This document shows, one piece after another, positions 6,145 to 9,710 of a stretch of 9,710 nucleotides of DNA. Each line of letters starts with the position of its first letter. Positions within the stretch are counted from its first letter, which is position 1. A program made the position numbers and the translations under genes. The notes below the pieces were generated by a model that saw only the letters and a program-made list of their open reading frames with translations, had not been told where the DNA came from and ran no database searches. This DNA is from Flavobacteriaceae bacterium (GTDB taxonomy: Bacteria; Bacteroidota; Bacteroidia; Flavobacteriales; Flavobacteriaceae): the NCBI GenBank assembly GCA_030633225.1, contig DAOVTF010000046.1, positions 1 to 9,710 of the forward strand, in the 5' to 3' direction.

Positions 6145-7388
6145 TGAAATTTATATTTGATAAAGATACCTGGCAAGAAATTTTTGATAGTATAAGCAAA
6201 AATAAAACACGTACTGCAATTACCATAATTGGTGTAATGTGGGGTATATTTTTATTAGTTGTTTTATTAGGTGCAGCTAAAGGAATGGAGAATAATTTTA
6301 ATAAATTATTTGGAAACTTTGCTACAAATAGTGTTTTTGTTTGGGGGCAATCTACAAGTAAACCTTTTAAAGGATTTCAAGAAGGAAAAAGAATTACTCT
6401 AAAAATGTCAGATCTTGAAAGTATTAAAAAAGAGATAAAAGGTCTTGAATTTGTAGTTCCAAGGCACCAAACTCAAGGTGTAGCAGAAAATAATTTTAAA
6501 ACTGGAACCTTTGGAGTTTATGGTGATTACCCTGAACTAGATAAGGTTGAAAAAAAGAAATTGGTTTATGGTAGATGGATCAACGAACAAGATATTGAGG
6601 AAAAGAGAAAAATTTGCATAATAGAAGAAGAAATATACAAACAACTCTTTGATAAAGATGAATACCCAATTGGGCAGTATATTAAAATTAATAATATCAA
6701 TTATAAATTAGTTGGTATGTATAAAGAGGGTCAAGTAAGGTTAGGTGGACCCCAAGGTAATATTCATATTCCATTCACAACCTTTCAACAAGTTTATAAT
6801 ACAGGAAATACACTCGGTTGGATGATGATTACAGGAAAACCTGAATTTGAAATTACTCAAATTGAATCAGATATAAAATTATTATTAAAAAACTTACATG
6901 ATGTACATCCTGAGGATAACAGAGCATTTGGAAGTTTTAATTTAGGTGAAGAAATTAAAAAATTTACAGGTTTTTTAACGGGAATGCAATTTTTAACATG
7001 GTTTGTAGGTATTGCAACTTTAATCGCAGGTGTTTTTGCTATTGGTAATATTTTGTTGATTACCGTAAAAGAACGTACTAGTGAGATAGGAATTAGACGT
7101 GCATTGGGAGCGAAACCATGGGAAATTAAGCGTCATATTATTTTAGAATCTGTTTTTTTAACCAGTATTGCAGGAGCATTAGGAATAATATTTGGCGGAT
7201 TGGTATTGATTCTAATTGATTCAACAATTGGTCAGGGTGATGAAGCCGTTTTAACTAATCCAACTGTTGATATTCCTGTAATTATAATTGCGGTTATAAC
7301 ACTAGTTGTATTAGGAACATTAATTGGTTTAATACCTGCTCAAGTGGCAGTAAGTATAAAACCAATTGAAGCGTTAAGTGATGAATAA
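6144..7388 (+). CDS. ABC transporter permease 2, MacB/FtsX type
   Basis: This 414-residue paralog of the preceding permease has the same plan: N-terminal D-x-W-Q-E-I-F-D-S-I-S-K-N-K-x-R-T, TM1 at about 22-44, a periplasmic domain, TM2 at about 283-307, coupling segment E-R-T-S-E-I-G-I-R-R-A-L-G-A (310-323), TM3 at about 332-358, TM4 at about 378-398, and the I-K-P-I-E-A-L end. Both copies share the block N-S-V-x-x-x-x-x-x-T-x-K-P-x-K-G just after TM1, so they arose by duplication but have diverged widely in the periplasmic domain. The two probably form one heterodimer, each contacting one ATPase subunit. Translation starts on the overlapping TAATG. The adaptor gene follows after 21 bases. The substrate cannot be read from sequence; relatives export peptides, lipoproteins or macrolides. 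Confidence 0.93.
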   Translation: MKFIFDKDTWQEIFDSISKNKTRTAITIIGVMWGIFLLVVLLGAAKGMENNFNKLFGNFATNSVFVWGQSTSKPFKGFQEGKRITLKMSDLESIKKEIKGLEFVVPRHQTQGVAENNFKTGTFGVYGDYPELDKVEKKKLVYGRWINEQDIEEKRKICIIEEEIYKQLFDKDEYPIGQYIKINNINYKLVGMYKEGQVRLGGPQGNIHIPFTTFQQVYNTGNTLGWMMITGKPEFEITQIESDIKLLLKNLHDVHPEDNRAFGSFNLGEEIKKFTGFLTGMQFLTWFVGIATLIAGVFAIGNILLITVKERTSEIGIRRALGAKPWEIKRHIILESVFLTSIAGALGIIFGGLVLILIDSTIGQGDEAVLTNPTVDIPVIIIAVITLVVLGTLIGLIPAQVAVSIKPIEALSDE

Positions 7389-7409
7389 ATAAATTATAAA
7401 ATTATACAA

Positions 7410-8519
7410 ATGAAAAAAAAGTTAATCTTTGGAGGAATTGCTGTTGCATTAATAGCTGTTTTAATTTGGTTTGGAAAGAAAAATTCTAAATCACCTATTG
7501 AATATGAAACGGAAACGCCTTTTAAAACTAATATTGTTCGAAAAACTGTAGCTACAGGAAAAGTTATACCTTTAGAAGAGGTAGAAATTAAACCTCAAAT
7601 TTCAGGTATTATTGATAAAATATTTGTAGAAGAAGGCGCTAAAGTTAATAAAGGTGATCTAATTGCAAAAGTTAGAGTAGTACCAAATGAACAAGCTTTA
7701 ACAAGTGCACAAGGTAGAGTTAGTAAGGCTCAATTACAATTAAACAACTCTAAAATTGTTTATGATAGAAATAAAAAGCTTTATGAAAGTGGTGTAATTT
7801 CTAGAAAAGAATTTGAAAATTTTGAATTAGCAAATGATCAAGCAAGACAAGATGTGAAAAATGCTCAGAATGATTATCAAATAATTAGAAGAGGATATAC
7901 TGGTTCTGGTGGTTCAGCAAATACAAATATTAGAGCAACCACTTCGGGTATGATATTAGAAATTCCTGTAAAGGAAGGTTATCAGGTTATTCAAAGTAAT
8001 AATTTTAATGCTGGTACAACTATTGCTTCTATTGCCGATATGAGTAAGATGATTTTTGAAGGTAAAGTTGACGAAGCAGAAGTGGGTAAATTACAAGTAG
8101 GAATTGATATTGAGGTTGCTTTGGGAGCAATTGATGAAAAGAAATTTCCGGCAAAATTAAACTTTATAGCACCTAAAGGAACTGAAGAAAGTGGAGCTGT
8201 ACAATTTAAAATAAAAGCTGATGTAACTCTTGATGCAGAATATTTTATAAGAGCAGGTTATAGTGCAAATGCAGAAATTGTTTTAGAGAAAAAAGATAGT
8301 GTTTTATCTATCAAAGAAGCTTTATTACAGTTTGATAAAAAAACTGATAAACCTTATGTAGATGTTAAAATTGGTGATCAAGAATTTGAAAAAAGAGATA
8401 TTAAATTAGGTATTTCTGATGGTATCAATGTTGAAATTGACTCAGGCTTAACTGCCACTGATGAGATAAAAATTTGGAATAAAACTTCTAAAAAAGATAA
8501 GGATGAAGATGAAGACTAA
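7410..8519 (+). CDS. Periplasmic adaptor of an efflux pump, MacA/HlyD (membrane fusion protein) family
   Basis: This 369-residue adaptor is anchored by one N-terminal helix (about 5-22). Next comes the first half of a lipoyl/barrel-sandwich domain with A-T-G-x-V-x-P (48-54) and I-S-G-I-I-D-K-I-F-V-E-E-G (64-76). A helical hairpin (about 93-160) follows, then the second lipoyl half with T-S-G-M-I-L-E-I-P-V-K-E-G (178-190), a beta-barrel (about 210-290) and a membrane-proximal domain. At the hairpin tip R120, L124 and S131 fit R-x3-L-x6-S, the pattern known from MacA and AcrA for docking to TolC-type channels. A G-S-G-G-S linker lies near 165-169. The C-terminus is strongly charged (K-K-D-K-D-E-D-E-D). 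It should bridge the two permeases to an outer-membrane channel, which must be encoded elsewhere. It is the last gene of the operon, 23 bases before a strong terminator. Confidence 0.93.
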   Translation: MKKKLIFGGIAVALIAVLIWFGKKNSKSPIEYETETPFKTNIVRKTVATGKVIPLEEVEIKPQISGIIDKIFVEEGAKVNKGDLIAKVRVVPNEQALTSAQGRVSKAQLQLNNSKIVYDRNKKLYESGVISRKEFENFELANDQARQDVKNAQNDYQIIRRGYTGSGGSANTNIRATTSGMILEIPVKEGYQVIQSNNFNAGTTIASIADMSKMIFEGKVDEAEVGKLQVGIDIEVALGAIDEKKFPAKLNFIAPKGTEESGAVQFKIKADVTLDAEYFIRAGYSANAEIVLEKKDSVLSIKEALLQFDKKTDKPYVDVKIGDQEFEKRDIKLGISDGINVEIDSGLTATDEIKIWNKTSKKDKDEDED

Positions 8520-8542
8520 TAGGAATTAGTTTAAATGATAAT

Positions 8543-8571
8543 AAAAACCCTGCAAATTGCAGGGTTTTTTT
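8543..8571 (+). terminator. Rho-independent terminator of the exporter operon
   Basis: AAAAACCCTGC (8543-8553) pairs with GCAGGGTTTTT (8559-8569) over 11 pairs with a five-base loop, followed by a run of seven T (8565-8571) and then more T-rich sequence. It closes the four-gene operon and implies that the next gene has its own promoter. Confidence 0.92.
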
Positions 8572-8663
8572 ATTTTTTTTATAAAAAATGATATTTATCA
8601 ATGGTTATTTCATTTTTTTTGATGAAATTTATAGTGTAATTAATATATAAAAATATTTAAGCC

Positions 8664-9044
8664 ATGGAGATAAAATTAGTTTATTTAAGCGATTTAAAGT
8701 TCAATTTAAAAGTATGGAAGAAAGAGTTAAAATTCCATAGAGAAGAATTGGAAAAATTTGAAAAGAAATTAGAAGATATTGCAAGTAGAAATTTAGGAAT
8801 TGATGCAATGGCACCTTTAGAAGGATTTCAAAATAAAATAATACGTGAAAAGGAAGTTATAGGTAGAATGTTGCAAAAAATTAGAATGAAGAGGAAAATT
8901 ATTGAGACTACTGATATGAGTGAAGAACTTGATGGAAGACTTAGAAATCAGCAAACATCACTTAAAGATGATATGAAAATGTATATCAAACTGCACTATG
9001 AATTAAAAGAAGATTTAATGGACTATTTTTTAAGATGGTTATAA
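8664..9044 (+). CDS. Hypothetical charged helical, probably coiled-coil protein (126 aa)
   Basis: I do not recognise a family. The protein has no signal peptide, no membrane segment and no cysteine, and is dominated by Lys, Glu, Arg, Leu, Ile and Met. Residues about 10-40 (K-K-E-L-K-F-H-R-E-E-L-E-K-F-E-K-K-L) show hydrophobic residues spaced as in heptads, with a second helical stretch at about 54-82 and a third at about 95-122. A short break with Gly and Pro (44-54) separates the first two. This suggests a cytoplasmic three-helix or coiled-coil protein, perhaps a dimeric structural or regulatory partner. The gene lies between two terminators, so it is transcribed alone. Codon use looks like that of its neighbours. 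The ATG at 8664 is the first in frame, with stops just upstream. It is most likely a real gene of narrow lineage distribution. Confidence 0.7.
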   Translation: MEIKLVYLSDLKFNLKVWKKELKFHREELEKFEKKLEDIASRNLGIDAMAPLEGFQNKIIREKEVIGRMLQKIRMKRKIIETTDMSEELDGRLRNQQTSLKDDMKMYIKLHYELKEDLMDYFLRWL

Positions 9045-9059
9045 TAAATATTTAAACGT

Positions 9060-9088
9060 AAAAAAAGCCCCTAAATGGGGCTTTTTTT
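9060..9088. terminator. Bidirectional terminator between the helical-protein gene and the dehydrogenase gene
   Basis: A perfect 12-pair stem, AAAAAAAGCCCC (9060-9071) with GGGGCTTTTTTT (9077-9088), has a TAAAT loop. It has T7 on both strands, so it can end both convergent transcripts. It overlaps the first two bases of the minus-strand TAA stop (9087-9089). Confidence 0.93.
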
Positions 9089-9710
9089 ATGCGAATTGAT
9101 TTGATATTTTTTCTGCTTTTCTTGTTTCAGAATAATCATAAAAACCTTCACCAGATTTTATACCTAATTTACCTGCCATAACCATATTAACTAATAAAGG
9201 GCAAGGTGCATATTTTGAATTTCCAAAGCCTTTATAAAGAACATTAAGGATTGATAAACAAACATCAAGTCCAATAAAATCAGCTAATTGTAAAGGTCCC
9301 ATTGGATGAGCCATACCTAATTTCATAACTGTATCAATTTCATTTACACCTGCAACTCCTTCATATAAAGAATAAATTGCTTCATTAAGCATTGGCATTA
9401 AAATTCTGTTGGCAATAAAACCTGGATAATCATTTACTTCAACAGGTGCTTTTTTTAATTTAGTAGAAAGATCCATAATGGTTTTAGTAACTTCATCAGA
9501 AGTAGAATAACCTCGAATAATTTCTATCAATTTCATAATTGGAACCGGATTCATAAAATGCATACCAATTACTTTTTCAGGTCTTGATGTAGCAGAAGCA
9601 ATTTTAGTAATTGAAATTGAAGAAGTATTACTGGCTAATATTGCCTTTTTAGGTGCCTCTTGATCAATTTGTTTAAATATCTTTAGTTTAAGATCTAAAT
9701 TTTCAGTGGC
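9087..9710 (-). CDS. 3-hydroxybutyryl-CoA / 3-hydroxyacyl-CoA dehydrogenase, C-terminal 207 residues (5' end outside the window)
   Basis: The frame is open to the right edge, so the ATG at 9563 is internal, not the start. The 49 residues before it continue the family sequence: A-S-N-T-S-S-I-S-I (26-34 of the visible part) and [17 protein letters not shown] (47-63), with the catalytic histidine at H51. The C-terminal helical domain follows with [10 protein letters not shown] and [15 protein letters not shown], both hallmarks. Family members are about 280-295 residues long, so roughly 80-90 residues, including the NAD-binding G-x-G-x-x-G, lie outside. The enzyme oxidises 3-hydroxyacyl-CoA to 3-oxoacyl-CoA with NAD in the cytoplasm, in beta-oxidation, butanoate or phenylacetate routes. 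The single-domain form fits Hbd/PaaH rather than bifunctional FadB, though a fusion upstream cannot be excluded. It ends at a shared terminator. Confidence 0.92.
   Translation of the reverse strand, partial: ATENLDLKLKIFKQIDQEAPKKAILASNTSSISITKIASATSRPEKVIGMHFMNPVPIMKLIEIIRGYSTSDEVTKTIMDLSTKLKKAPVEVNDYPGFIANRILMPMLNEAIYSLYEGVAGVNEIDTVMKLGMAHPMGPLQLADFIGLDVCLSILNVLYKGFGNSKYAPCPLLVNMVMAGKLGIKSGEGFYDYSETRKAEKISNQFA

Noticed and set aside
9087..9563. Treating the ATG at 9563 as the start of a complete 158-residue protein.
   Set aside because: The frame stays open to the window edge and the upstream residues contain the family's A-S-N-T-S-S block, so the ATG is an internal methionine.

Overview
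The window is AT-rich DNA in which every gene with a recognisable family looks like Bacteroidota, most likely a marine-type Flavobacteriaceae. Pointers to this are the A-rich start contexts without Shine-Dalgarno sequences, two matches to the Bacteroidota promoter pattern (TTG, about 20 bases, TAnnTTTG), a secreted DUF2911 protein, signal peptides ending in FAQ or NAQ, and an ATPase-permease-permease-adaptor export operon. This assignment is by pattern, not by a database search.

Layout. Bases 1-125 hold the 3' end of a Clp ATPase gene (probably clpC). A bidirectional terminator separates it from a convergent HdeD/DUF308-type membrane protein (213-821, minus). A very AT-rich gap of about 920 bases (822-1745) follows. 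It holds a candidate promoter for each flanking gene and some short repeats, but no convincing gene. Next come four plus-strand genes for exported proteins (1746-3631): an orphan 115-residue protein, two tandem paralogs that are about 77% identical, and a DUF2911 protein. A convergent DCC-family (DUF393) thiol protein (3717-4130, minus) shares a terminator with them.

The largest unit is a compact four-gene operon (4207-8519) encoding a MacB/LolD-type ATPase, two separate FtsX/MacB-type permeases and a MacA-like periplasmic adaptor. It ends at a strong hairpin terminator. Together these should form a tripartite exporter spanning both membranes. The adaptor hairpin carries the R-x3-L-x6-S pattern associated with docking to TolC-type channels, but no outer-membrane channel gene lies in the window. 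After it come a 126-residue charged helical protein of unknown function (8664-9044) and, convergent across another shared terminator, the C-terminal 207 residues of a 3-hydroxyacyl-CoA dehydrogenase that runs off the right edge (9087-9710, minus).

No rRNA, tRNA, CRISPR array, insertion sequence or phage gene was seen. Most of the window is ordinary chromosome. The least explained parts are the small secreted paralog cluster and its long AT-rich upstream region.
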